From an uncultured Eubacteriales bacterium (GTDB lineage Bacteria > Bacillota > Clostridia > Christensenellales > Borkfalkiaceae): DNA of 30,862 nt. The stretch lies in the NCBI GenBank assembly GCA_900542935.1, contig UQPN01000024.1, forward strand, positions 1 to 30,862. The letters are read 5' to 3'. The position numbers were made by a program, and so were the translations under genes. The notes beneath the pieces are model-generated. The model was not told the origin of the DNA, searched no databases, and was given only the letters and a program-made list of their open reading frames with translations. Numbering within the stretch: position 1 is the stretch's first letter; the number at the start of each line of letters is the position of its first letter. This document shows, one piece after another, positions 22,894 through 30,676 of the stretch.

Positions 22894-23424
22894 ATGCTGC
22901 ATATAGTGCTTGTGGAGCCTGAAATTCCGCAGAACGCGGGAAATATTGCGCGAACTTGCGCCGCTACGGGGTGCGTTCTGCATATGGTGCGACCGCTCGG
23001 ATTCGAAGTTTCGGATAAGTATCTGAAACGCGCGGGGCTGGATTACTGGCACCTTGTGGACGTAAAATATTATGATTCGTTTGCCGAGGTGCGGGAAGAG
23101 GCGGCGCGGGAGAATGCGACGGCGACGTTTTACTTTTTTACGACGAAAGCGAAGCGGACGCACAGCGAGGCTGCCTATAAAGACGGCGATTACCTCGTGT
23201 TCGGCAAGGAGACGAAGGGGTTGCCCGAAGAGCTGTTGGTGGATAACGAAGAAACGTGCGTGCGGATTCCGATGCGGAGCGAAGCGAGATCGCTGAATCT
23301 TTCCAACTCCGTGGCGGTTGCCGTGTACGAGGCGCTCAGGCAGCTGGATTACCCGCACCTTTCGGAAGAAGGGGAGCTGCATCGCCTGCACTGGAAGGGC
23401 GAGGGCGGCGCCGAGGGAGAGTAA
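22894..23424 (+). CDS. trmL: tRNA (cytidine/uridine-34 2'-O)-methyltransferase TrmL
   Basis: 176-aa SPOUT methyltransferase. The first strand reads LHIVLVEPEIPQNAGNIART, the family start with Asn and Arg for substrate. The trefoil knot at the C-terminus has FGKETKGLP, then RIPM and RSLNLSNSVAVAVYEALRQ, which bind SAM. TrmL methylates the wobble ribose of certain leucine tRNAs. The length and motifs match the family. It starts two bases after the SGNH gene and ends four bases before the Rrf2 start. The last 15 residues (Gly/Glu-rich) are an extension. Confidence 0.92.
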   Translation: MLHIVLVEPEIPQNAGNIARTCAATGCVLHMVRPLGFEVSDKYLKRAGLDYWHLVDVKYYDSFAEVREEAARENATATFYFFTTKAKRTHSEAAYKDGDYLVFGKETKGLPEELLVDNEETCVRIPMRSEARSLNLSNSVAVAVYEALRQLDYPHLSEEGELHRLHWKGEGGAEGE

Positions 23425-23428
23425 AAAA

Positions 23429-23965
23429 ATGTTGATTTCGACGAAGGGAAGATATGCGGTGCGGGTGATGCTTTCGCTGGCGGCGCATAAAAAGGAAGAG
23501 TATCTCACGCTGAATGCGATTGCGACAGAACAGGCGATTTCGGAAAAATATCTGGAAAGCATTGTGGCTTTGCTGGCAAAGGCGGGGCTGGTGGAAGGCG
23601 TTAGAGGCAAGGGCGGCGGATACCGCCTGTCGCGCGAACCGAAAGATTATAATCTGCTGGAAATTCTGTCTGTTTCGGAAGGTTCGATTTCGCCCGTTTC
23701 GTGTCTGGAATGCAAGCCGAATCCCTGCGCGAACGCGGGGGCGTGCAAGACGTTGCCCGTGTGGGAAAGGTTGCAGATCGTCATCGACGATTTTCTGCGC
23801 GGAGTTACTTTGGAAAGCGTTCTGACGGACGGCGTTGCGGAAAATGCGGCGGACGGAGAAAAGGGGCAAGCGGCGGAAAATAAGTGCGACTGCGGCTGCG
23901 AAATCGCCGAAAACGAGGGGAATGCGAAAAACGGCGGCGCGTGCTACGATTCCAGAAAAAAATAA
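23429..23965 (+). CDS. Rrf2-family regulator (CymR/IscR type) with Cys-rich tail
   Basis: 178 aa. The winged helix-turn-helix covers residues 1-70: STKGRYAVRVMLSLAAH, then AISEKYLESIVALLAKAGLVEGVRGKGGGYRL, the family hallmark. Residues 92-106 carry four cysteines (C92, C95, C100, C106), placed like the cluster ligands of IscR. The C-terminal extension (about 140-178) adds CDCGC and a further Cys172, which is unusual. Rrf2 proteins sense Fe-S status (IscR) or cysteine through CysK (CymR). Position directly before cysK-iscS-iscU fits either. The start is the ATG at 23429, four bases after the trmL stop, with GGGAG overlapping the trmL end. Likely regulation: its product binds the inverted repeat before cysK. 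Confidence 0.9.
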   Translation: MLISTKGRYAVRVMLSLAAHKKEEYLTLNAIATEQAISEKYLESIVALLAKAGLVEGVRGKGGGYRLSREPKDYNLLEILSVSEGSISPVSCLECKPNPCANAGACKTLPVWERLQIVIDDFLRGVTLESVLTDGVAENAADGEKGQAAENKCDCGCEIAENEGNAKNGGACYDSRKK

Positions 23966-23982
23966 TTAAAAAATTTTTCTTC

Positions 23983-24010
23983 ACAAGGTATAAACCTATT
24001 GACAAGGTAT
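23983..24010 (+). promoter_or_regulatory. Candidate Rrf2 operator overlapping the cysK promoter
   Basis: AAACCTA (23992-23998) and AAGGTAT (24004-24010) form a 19-base inverted repeat with the Rrf2-like ACCT/AGGT half-sites. A further ACAAGGTAT half-site lies at 23983-23991, a direct repeat of 24002-24010. The repeat covers the -35 hexamer, so binding would block RNA polymerase. Confidence 0.6.
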
Positions 24011-24027
24011 GTTTTGCGTGCTATACT
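23999..24027 (+). promoter_or_regulatory. Sigma-A promoter of cysK-iscS-iscU
   Basis: A perfect TTGACA (23999-24004) and TATACT (24022-24027) are 17 bases apart, about 30 bases before the cysK start. Confidence 0.87.
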
Positions 24028-24058
24028 ATAAGCGCGAATTAAAAAGGAGCCTTTGAAA

Positions 24059-24988
24059 ATGAAGATTTATCAATCGGCGGATGAACTGATCGGAAAAACG
24101 CCGTTGCTGGAACTGAAAAAAACAGAAAAGAAATTTAACCTGAACGCGCGGCTTTTAGCGAAGCTGGAATATTTTAATCTGACGGGTTCGGTGAAAGACC
24201 GTGTGGCGAAAGAGATGCTGGACGACGCGGAGAGGCGCGGGGTGCTGCGCGAAAATACCGTGATTATTGAGCCGACGAGCGGAAATACGGGCATCGGGCT
24301 TGCCGCGGTGGGCGCGGCGCGCGGGTATAAGGTGATGATCGTGATGCCGGATACCATGTCTGCCGAGCGCAGAAAACTGATGAAAGCGTACGGCGCGGAG
24401 CTGGTTTTGACGGACGGCAAGAAGGGCATGAAAGGCGCGATAGAAAAGGCCGAAGAACTGGCGAAAGAAATTCCCGATTCGTTTATCGCGGGGCAGTTTG
24501 TGAATCCCGCGAATCCCGAAGCGCACAGAAAGACGACTGCCGAGGAAATCTGGGAAGATACGGACGGCGCGGTGGATATTTTTGTTGCCGGCGTAGGCAC
24601 GGGCGGCACGGTTACGGGCGTGGGCGAAGTGCTTAAAAAGAAAAAGCCCGGCGTTTATGTGGCGGCGGTGGAGCCTGCGGCTTCGCCCGTGCTTTCCGAA
24701 GGAAAAGCCGGTCCGCATACCATTCATGGCATCGGCGCGGGTTTTGTACCGAAAGTTCTGAATACGGGCGTATACGACGAAGTGGTGCCCGTTTCCGGCG
24801 ACGACGCGTTTGCGTTCGCGCGGATGATGGGTAAGACGGAAGGCGTGCTGGTGGGCATCAGCTCCGGCGCGGCGCTGGCGGCGGCGATACGGATTGCGCA
24901 GCGGAAAGAGAACGAGGGCAAGACGATTGTGGCGCTGTTGCCCGACGGCGGCGACAGATATTTATCGACGGCGCTGTACGAGGAGTAA
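24059..24988 (+). CDS. cysK: Cysteine synthase A (O-acetylserine sulfhydrylase)
   Basis: 309 aa PLP enzyme that makes cysteine from O-acetylserine and sulfide. The PLP lysine is Lys46 in TGSVKDRVA. TSGNTG at 73-78 grips the substrate carboxylate, VGTGGT binds the PLP phosphate, and SSGAAL near the end is conserved. The start is the ATG at 24059, which is 9 bases after AAGGAG. An in-frame TTG at 24053 would be only 3 bases from that site. It leads the operon cysK-iscS-iscU. In Firmicutes CysK also binds the Rrf2 repressor CymR; with an Rrf2 gene next door, such an interaction is a fair inference. Confidence 0.94.
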   Translation: MKIYQSADELIGKTPLLELKKTEKKFNLNARLLAKLEYFNLTGSVKDRVAKEMLDDAERRGVLRENTVIIEPTSGNTGIGLAAVGAARGYKVMIVMPDTMSAERRKLMKAYGAELVLTDGKKGMKGAIEKAEELAKEIPDSFIAGQFVNPANPEAHRKTTAEEIWEDTDGAVDIFVAGVGTGGTVTGVGEVLKKKKPGVYVAAVEPAASPVLSEGKAGPHTIHGIGAGFVPKVLNTGVYDEVVPVSGDDAFAFARMMGKTEGVLVGISSGAALAAAIRIAQRKENEGKTIVALLPDGGDRYLSTALYEE

Positions 24989-25053
24989 CGTAGAAAATAA
25001 TATTTTACGCGGGAACGGGTATCGGCGGAAAATACGAAAAGGAGAAACGGACG

Positions 25054-26244
25054 ATGCGCAGAATTTATGCGGATAACGCGGCAACGACGAGAATGAGCGA
25101 TAATGCGGTGAAGGCGATGATGCCGTTCTTGCAGGACAATTTTTATAACGCTTCGAGTTTGTATGGCGCGGGGCAGGGCGCGAAAGAGGCTCTGACGGCG
25201 GCGCGGGAACAAATTGCGAAACTGATCGGCGCCGAGACGAACGAAATTTACTTTACTTCGGGCGGCAGCGAAGCGGACAATCAGGCGATTTTATCGGCTG
25301 CGGCGGCGGGGGCGCGCAAGGGAAAGAAACATATCGTTTCCACGGCGTTCGAACACCACGCGGTGTTGCATACGCTGAAAAAGCTGGAAAAAGAGGGCTT
25401 CGAGATTGAACTTTTGCCTGTGGGAACGCAGGGGAATATTACGGCGGAACAGGTGAAAAACGCCATCCGCGAAGATACCTGCCTTGTAACGACGATGTAC
25501 GCGAACAACGAAATCGGTTCGATTCTGCCGATTGCGGAAATCGGCGCGGTGTGCCGCGAAAAGGGCGTAACGTTCCACACGGACGCGGTGCAGGCGACGG
25601 GACATCTGCCCATCGACGTGAAAAAAGAGAATATCGACATGCTTTCGATGAGCGCGCATAAATTTCACGGTCCGAAAGGAATCGGCGCGTTGTATTGCCG
25701 CCGCGGCGTGTTTTTGCAGCCGTTGATCGAGGGCGGCGCGCAGGAGAGAGGCAAACGCGCGGGCACGGAGAACGTGGGCGCGGCGTGCGGTATGGCGGCG
25801 GCGCTGAAAGAAGCGTGCGATAATATGGAATCGAATACGAAAAAGCTGTTAAAGTTGCGCGACGAGCTGATTGCGGGGCTGGAAAAGATTCCGCACGGCG
25901 CGCTGAACGGCACGAAAGAAAACCGTCTGCCCGGAAACGTAAGCTTCTGTTTCGAGGGGGTAGAGGGCGAAAGTCTGTTGCTTTTGCTGGACGACAAGGG
26001 CGTTTGCGCTTCTTCCGGTTCGGCATGCACTTCGGGCTCTCTGGACCCGTCGCACGTGCTGCTTGCCATCGGGCGGCCGCATGAGGTGGCGCACGGATCT
26101 TTGCGGCTTTCGCTTTGCGAGGACAATACGGAAGAGGACGTGAAGTATATGACGGAAGTGATTCCCGAAATCATCGAATATCTGAGAAGCTTCTCGCCTC
26201 TTTGGAAAGAGAAAGTCAGCGGCAAAAAGCCGTTTGTGATTTAG
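25054..26244 (+). CDS. iscS: Cysteine desulfurase (IscS/NifS type)
   Basis: 396 aa class V aminotransferase fold. YADNAATTRM starts the protein as in NifS/IscS. SGGSEADN and FEHHAVLH (His101 or 102 stacks on PLP) follow. Lys203 in SAHKFHGPKG holds PLP, and Cys325 in SSGSACTSGS carries the persulfide. The long loop around this cysteine marks group I enzymes, which pass sulfur to IscU. The reaction releases alanine from cysteine, linking it to the cysK product. AAGGAG lies 9 bases before the ATG; 65 bases separate it from cysK and 93 from iscU. Confidence 0.94.
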   Translation: MRRIYADNAATTRMSDNAVKAMMPFLQDNFYNASSLYGAGQGAKEALTAAREQIAKLIGAETNEIYFTSGGSEADNQAILSAAAAGARKGKKHIVSTAFEHHAVLHTLKKLEKEGFEIELLPVGTQGNITAEQVKNAIREDTCLVTTMYANNEIGSILPIAEIGAVCREKGVTFHTDAVQATGHLPIDVKKENIDMLSMSAHKFHGPKGIGALYCRRGVFLQPLIEGGAQERGKRAGTENVGAACGMAAALKEACDNMESNTKKLLKLRDELIAGLEKIPHGALNGTKENRLPGNVSFCFEGVEGESLLLLLDDKGVCASSGSACTSGSLDPSHVLLAIGRPHEVAHGSLRLSLCEDNTEEDVKYMTEVIPEIIEYLRSFSPLWKEKVSGKKPFVI

Positions 26245-26337
26245 GCGGCGTAACCGGGCGAGCGGGACATAACCCCCGGAAAAGAAATACGGATAAGCTC
26301 TGCGGGGATACGAAGCGGGGCAAAAGGAGAAAATATT

Positions 26338-26772
26338 ATGGCGTTATACAGCGAAAAAGTGATGGATCATTTCAGAAATCCGAGAAACGTGGGAAGCATA
26401 GAGAACGCGGACGGCGTTGGCGAAGTGGGCAACGCGAAATGCGGCGATATCATGAAAATTTATCTGAAAATAGATAACGATATTATTACGGACGTGAAGT
26501 TTGAAACGTTCGGGTGCGGCTCGGCGATCGCTTCTTCTTCGATGGCGACGGAGATGATTAAGGGCAAGCCGCTTTCCGAGGCGCTTACGCTGACGAACAA
26601 GGCGGTGGCGGAGGCGTTGGACGGGCTGCCCGCCTATAAAATGCACTGTTCGGTGCTTGCCGAAGAGGCGATTAAGCGCGCGATTAAGGATTACTATGAT
26701 AAAAACGGCATCGAATACGATAAGACGCAATTCCCTGCGGACGAGGATTGCGACCATTGCGCGATGGTGTAA
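26338..26772 (+). CDS. iscU: Fe-S cluster scaffold protein IscU/NifU N-domain type
   Basis: 144 aa. The conserved scaffold cysteines are Cys35 (KCGD, with Asp37), Cys60 (FGCGSA) and Cys104 (HCSVLA, with His103). It starts YSEKVMDHFRNPRNVG, the family hallmark. It receives sulfur from IscS and builds [2Fe-2S] clusters. The C-terminal 15 residues end in CDHCAMV, two extra cysteines seen in clostridial NifU-like proteins. AAGGAG precedes the ATG. It is last in the operon and followed by a bidirectional terminator. Confidence 0.94.
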   Translation: MALYSEKVMDHFRNPRNVGSIENADGVGEVGNAKCGDIMKIYLKIDNDIITDVKFETFGCGSAIASSSMATEMIKGKPLSEALTLTNKAVAEALDGLPAYKMHCSVLAEEAIKRAIKDYYDKNGIEYDKTQFPADEDCDHCAMV

Positions 26773-26808
26773 ATTTTTAGCGGATTCGGCGAAAAATCAG
26801 CAGAAAAT

Positions 26809-26846
26809 AAAAGCGGAGCGACTTGGAAAAAGTTGCTCCGCTTTTG
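26809..26846. terminator. Intrinsic terminator of the cysK-iscS-iscU operon
   Basis: AAAAGCGGAGCGACT pairs with AGTTGCTCCGCTTTT around a short A-rich loop. The T/A runs at both sides let it also stop minus-strand transcripts from the GyrI-like gene. Confidence 0.88.
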
Positions 26847-26900
26847 TAGTGCGCGGCGGATAGTTAGTAACGTAAACCGAATAGTCTGAAACGTTACACG

Positions 26901-27536
26901 CTAATCCTTTTTGATAGGAATTCTAATAACGGTTTTTAATTTTTCTACCGCACATTTGCGCGGGTCTGATAAATATATTTCGTGATGATAACGATTTTCG
27001 GTTATATCTGATTTGTATCCGTTTTCAACCATAAATTCGTGCATAAGCGAAACGGTTTGAGGCTCGTCGTCAAAACTTCCGATATGCATACACTGAACGC
27101 AGACGCCTTCGTTATATGTCAAAAATTCAACTTTTGAAAAATCTTCTTTTTTCTTTCGTGTTGCTTCTTCTATCGCCCAATCAAAATCTGCTTTCGTAAC
27201 AAAATCAGGCAAGCGAATAATCGATATAAAATTAAAATCGTCCTTGTGAGCATAATCGATTTCGCCCAAATTACCGTTTTGCCACCAAAAACCTTCAAGC
27301 GGCGGCACGACGTATTCAAAATAACCGTCGATTTTATGCGAACCTTTATAACTCATTTTGATAGTAAAAGCAATGGCATACAAAATCCCGATTGACTTTT
27401 TATATTCGCCGTTTTCGTCATTCGGGTTACCTTTACCGCGTACCGCAAGATAATTCATTTTCGGAATTGTAACAATTGACGGCTTATTTTTCGGCATATA
27501 AAACTCTTTATATTCTTTTTTGAAATCAAACGCCAT
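26901..27536 (-). CDS. GyrI-like small-molecule-binding domain protein
   Basis: 211 aa, all one GyrI-like (SOUL/AraC-effector type) domain. It begins with a short DFKKEYKEFYMPKN lead and IPKMNYLAVRGKGNPND, typical of this clostridial family. It has VPPLEGFWWQ and later VCVQCMHIGSFDDEP, then a NRYHHEIYLSDPRKC end. Stand-alone GyrI-like proteins bind or hydrolyse small hydrophobic compounds; no specific ligand is implied here. The codon use is more AT-rich than in the iscU region. A good promoter precedes it and AGGT lies before the ATG. Confidence 0.85.
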   Translation of the reverse strand: MAFDFKKEYKEFYMPKNKPSIVTIPKMNYLAVRGKGNPNDENGEYKKSIGILYAIAFTIKMSYKGSHKIDGYFEYVVPPLEGFWWQNGNLGEIDYAHKDDFNFISIIRLPDFVTKADFDWAIEEATRKKKEDFSKVEFLTYNEGVCVQCMHIGSFDDEPQTVSLMHEFMVENGYKSDITENRYHHEIYLSDPRKCAVEKLKTVIRIPIKKD

Positions 27537-27565
27537 TATGTTTACCTACCATTATTGATACAGAT

Positions 27566-27594
27566 ATTATAGCATAAATTTCTAAATTTTTCAA
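27566..27594 (-). promoter_or_regulatory. Sigma-A promoter of the GyrI-like gene
   Basis: TTGAAA (27589-27594) and a perfect TATAAT (27566-27571) on the minus strand are 17 bases apart. The -35 lies only four bases from the stop codon of the nuclease-like gene at 27598, so any lineage junction must fall very near here or farther right. Confidence 0.8.
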
Positions 27595-27597
27595 CCG

Positions 27598-29199
27598 CTA
27601 TTGAGTTTGCGAGCGCAGAAATCTTGAAAAAACTTCAAATGGAGCCATTCTATACTCATCCCTTTGAACATGCTTAATATATTCATCAATAAATGAGAAT
27701 AATTCGAATGAGCCATTTGCAAAGTATTCCCAATGCATTTCGAAGTAACTAAGATTAATGAATACAAGATCTTTAACTGTCACTTTATCCGAACTTACTT
27801 TCTCCGAAAATATTCTTCTATAATGAGAATTCAAACCATCTGCACCGAATGAGTTATCAGTATATATGATAACTGGATAGATGTTGATTTTTTCAGGTAT
27901 ATCATTGTCAAATGAAATACCATTTTTGTCAATGTCAGATATCGCATTGAGCAATTGATTTATGCCCTTTGGTTTACCTTGCTGGTTTTTTACAAATTTG
28001 ATATTAAGTGCTGAGAATAAAGTATCTACTTGTTTTGAAGTCTTATCGTTATCATTAATCATAACATCCTTAAATTCAATTATACAGACATTGTTGTTAT
28101 TTCTAATATAGCAGTCGCATAATTCATTGTTTTTTGAATCTGGATTATCTACAGAGAATTTACTGTATGAAGAGAACGCTTTTCCTAAAACATCACTTAA
28201 AAGAATTTTTTCTGAAAACTCTTTTGCTTTAACATTAAAAAACTCTGGATCACCAAGAAAAGCCTTGAGTCTAAAGATTTGTGATTTGTACAATTGATTA
28301 ATTACATTGTTAATGTCTAAAATGTAGTATTGGCCGGCTGATATTCTATATAAACTCCTATCTTTTAATATTTTTACATAAGACTTATTATTGTCTATAA
28401 GCTCATTAATACACAGAGAATCTAAATATGATTCTCTCATTAGTGGTTTGAGGTCAATCGGGATTGTGAAAATTTGCCTCCTTCGTTCAATTGCTCTCTC
28501 CACACAATGCGTCATTATCACTATCAATCCGATGGTAAATATAATATCACTGTAATTATTAATACCCATAGCAGAATAATAACCTGGCATTTTGCTGCCA
28601 TACAATGGATGCTTGTCCAAATATTCAAAAAACTTTTTCCCTCTAATTATTTGATTCCTGAAATCTAAATTCGATGTATAATCTCTCTGTTGCATAAAGT
28701 TAGCAACAGTGATATCTTCAAATCCAAGACCATTCAATGCATCTTGGAAATCTTTGTTATTTGTATCAATCTCGTTATTAGCCTGTTCGTTTATTATTAA
28801 ATAAGCGTCGAAGAAACGTTTTGTTTCAATACTCGTTAGATCTCGACAAGGAAGATTATTATGTATCTGAAATATTAAATCATAAAATAATGCATTTGAG
28901 TAATTCCAGAAGAAGATATATTGAGCGTTAACTTTACTTTCTGCTTGCTTTATTCTGTTAAGTATATCACTGCGATCACTTGTGGTCATCTTGTTTAATA
29001 GATTATTCAAAATCTTTTTCTGTAATTCGTATTCTTGATCGTTCAAGTATAGAAAAATATTAAAACCAGAAATATAGTTTATAAGAGTTGTGGTGGGAAT
29101 ATCCTTCAGCAAATCTTTAACGTACTCTATATTTTGCTTTACTCCATACAATTCAGAATATTCGGCAAGTTGGTATAATTGTATTCTTGTATCCATCAT
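27598..29199 (-). CDS. Putative PD-(D/E)XK-like nuclease, unassigned (533 aa)
   Basis: From the ATG at 29199 the protein starts MMDTRIQLYQLAEYSELYG. The frame is open up to 29310, but that part has no ribosome site and reads like noncoding DNA. Residues 1-335 are a helical, Asn/Ile/Leu-rich region without a known fold. Near residues 370-400 lies the core: ELCDCYIRNNNNVCIIEFKD, where the Asp and the EFK match D-x(n)-ExK of PD-(D/E)XK enzymes. The helix KGINQLLNAI follows, as the QL helix does in that fold. Composition (AT-rich, no SD, TAACTTTG about 25 bases upstream resembling the Bacteroidota -7 box) points to Bacteroidota. A defence or mobile-element role is a guess from the KilA-N neighbour. 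Family not recognised. Confidence 0.6.
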   Translation of the reverse strand: MMDTRIQLYQLAEYSELYGVKQNIEYVKDLLKDIPTTTLINYISGFNIFLYLNDQEYELQKKILNNLLNKMTTSDRSDILNRIKQAESKVNAQYIFFWNYSNALFYDLIFQIHNNLPCRDLTSIETKRFFDAYLIINEQANNEIDTNNKDFQDALNGLGFEDITVANFMQQRDYTSNLDFRNQIIRGKKFFEYLDKHPLYGSKMPGYYSAMGINNYSDIIFTIGLIVIMTHCVERAIERRRQIFTIPIDLKPLMRESYLDSLCINELIDNNKSYVKILKDRSLYRISAGQYYILDINNVINQLYKSQIFRLKAFLGDPEFFNVKAKEFSEKILLSDVLGKAFSSYSKFSVDNPDSKNNELCDCYIRNNNNVCIIEFKDVMINDNDKTSKQVDTLFSALNIKFVKNQQGKPKGINQLLNAISDIDKNGISFDNDIPEKINIYPVIIYTDNSFGADGLNSHYRRIFSEKVSSDKVTVKDLVFINLSYFEMHWEYFANGSFELFSFIDEYIKHVQRDEYRMAPFEVFSRFLRSQTQ

Positions 29200-29310
29200 A
29201 ATTATCTGAGACTTAATTTCTACAAAGTTAATTAATCTGCCTGTACTTTCCTGCCTAATTAATAAAAAAAATATAAGCAAAGTACGCATAAAAGACATAC
29301 AAAGTGCCAA

Positions 29311-29540
29311 GCCAGTGATTGAACAAAGATTTGATTAGTTCGAGTTCGTTATGGGTTCGATTGATCTTGATGCTACGCTCAAATTATCAGGTACAGAACA
29401 GAAAAAAGACGATTAAAAACGAGATAGTATATTCATCTGTTGGGTAAGGTGGATGGCTTGCCTAGTAAGTTTGGAAAAGAAGTACGGCAAGGCAGGTGAG
29501 GTGACGAGCAATTTTCATTCTAAAGATAATTAAAAAAACA
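29311..29540. other. Region without a complete gene; possible decayed coding remnants
   Basis: Two short plus-strand frames read like gene ends. One ends ...KKYGKAGEVTSNFHSKDN-stop (stop near 29533). Another includes MGSIDLDATLKLSGTEQKKDD-stop near 29415. Neither has a start in context and they are in different frames, which would fit a degraded gene. No family was recognised. Confidence 0.35.
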
Positions 29541-29575
29541 TAAAAAGGGGGCAAACTCTGTATAGGTTGCCCCCC
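29541..29575 (-). terminator. Intrinsic terminator of the KilA-N gene
   Basis: GGGGGCAA (29547-29554) pairs with TTGCCCCC (29567-29574) around a 12-base loop. On the minus strand a T-run follows. It lies about 23 bases after the stop of the KilA-N gene. Confidence 0.85.
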
Positions 29576-29597
29576 TCGCAATGATTAGGTACTACAA

Positions 29598-30386
29598 TTA
29601 GCGTCGCTTGTATCCATTAATCCTTTTAGTCACCTTCAGCCTTTGCTTTTCTAAAAAGGCTTCGATCATCCCCTTTCGTCTTAGGAAATACTTGATTCCT
29701 TTTGGTGTCACATAAACGGTCGGTCCGAACTCGGTAGTTGAACTGGGATAGCGTGTTTCAAGTATCCGCATCTTTGTTGATTTTCTTGTCGGGAAGTTGC
29801 GGTCGGTTTCTCCTTTCTTATGTACATAACCGTTTTTTCGGAGAAATTCATAAAGTTGGTTCCGTCCGATGTCACATCCGTTGCTAACCAGAAAGTCTGA
29901 AAACATGGTGACCGGGATGCTGTCTGCATTGTGGCGAACGGATTTTCCGAAATCAGCATCGGGAGCGAGTTCCTCGACTTTATTTTCCAGTCCTTTGATT
30001 TTCGTCTGGAAAAGCTTTCTTTCCTGTTCAGTTAAAGTAGCGGTTCCCGTTGTCAAAAGCTCTTTGATTTTTTTATTGCACCAATAAGCAAATTCAGGTG
30101 ATAGCCATCTTGCAAACTCCATTGCAAGGTCCTCATGCATCCATGTTCCCTGTTGCCCATTACCGCCACTCATAACTATCAGTAAATCAGCCGAAGTACA
30201 TATCTGCACTTGTGTTAAAAACTCCAAATACTTCTTTGCTTGTTGAGTTCTGAGCCAAAGAGCTGGTTTTTTCTTTTCTCCAAAAGGTTTCGCCATTTCA
30301 GTGGCGTTGATTTTCACATTATCGCCTTCCGCCAGAAAAGTGACGTTTGTGTTTCCATATTGAAACACGACATTCTTTTGTGCCAT
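29598..30386 (-). CDS. KilA-N / KilAC-domain phage antirepressor-like protein
   Basis: 262 aa. The N-terminal KilA-N domain (about 10-115) has INATEMAKPFG, then WLRTQQAKKYLEFL and the GTWMHEDLAMEFARWLSPEFAYW signature. A coiled linker leads to the KilAC-type C-domain (about 150-245): FSDFLVSNGCDIGRNQLYEFLRKNGY and VYVTPKGIKYFLRRKG. Phages and integrated elements use such proteins to switch or counter repressors. The form is very common in gut Bacteroidales. No SD precedes the ATG, in keeping with that origin. It lies downstream of a small putative HTH gene on the same strand and ends at a terminator. Confidence 0.9.
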   Translation of the reverse strand: MAQKNVVFQYGNTNVTFLAEGDNVKINATEMAKPFGEKKKPALWLRTQQAKKYLEFLTQVQICTSADLLIVMSGGNGQQGTWMHEDLAMEFARWLSPEFAYWCNKKIKELLTTGTATLTEQERKLFQTKIKGLENKVEELAPDADFGKSVRHNADSIPVTMFSDFLVSNGCDIGRNQLYEFLRKNGYVHKKGETDRNFPTRKSTKMRILETRYPSSTTEFGPTVYVTPKGIKYFLRRKGMIEAFLEKQRLKVTKRINGYKRR

Positions 30387-30460
30387 TGAATAAAATGATT
30401 TTGATGTTATACAAAAGAATCTGAACTATGGGCGATAATACGTCCATAGCTATCACTCAA

Positions 30461-30676
30461 TTAATTTTGCTTTTCAGAATCGGCAGCTTCATTTTTCTTA
30501 CCGATGTTGGGGTTCACATAGAAAAACAGTTTCTTACCGTCGATGTGAGGCTTGTAAACCTCAAACCCGATTTGTTTTGCATACTTACCAACGCCTGACT
30601 TGGTTGCCAATTTTCCAGTTTCAGACTCGAAATACTCTGCCATTTCCTCATACGTCATTCTTTTTTTTAGTTCCAT
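30461..30676 (-). CDS. Small putative HTH protein (71 aa)
   Basis: It begins MELKKRMTYEEMAEYFESETG, followed by KSGVGKYAKQIGF, which reads like a helix-turn-helix, then a strand pair (KPHIDGKKLFFYVNP). The tail is charged. No SD is seen. It sits about 75 bases upstream of the KilA-N gene, with which it may be co-transcribed as part of a phage or conjugative element. Function as a DNA-binding or excision factor is inference. The rest of the window (30677-30862) shows no gene. Confidence 0.65.
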   Translation of the reverse strand: MELKKRMTYEEMAEYFESETGKLATKSGVGKYAKQIGFEVYKPHIDGKKLFFYVNPNIGKKNEAADSEKQN

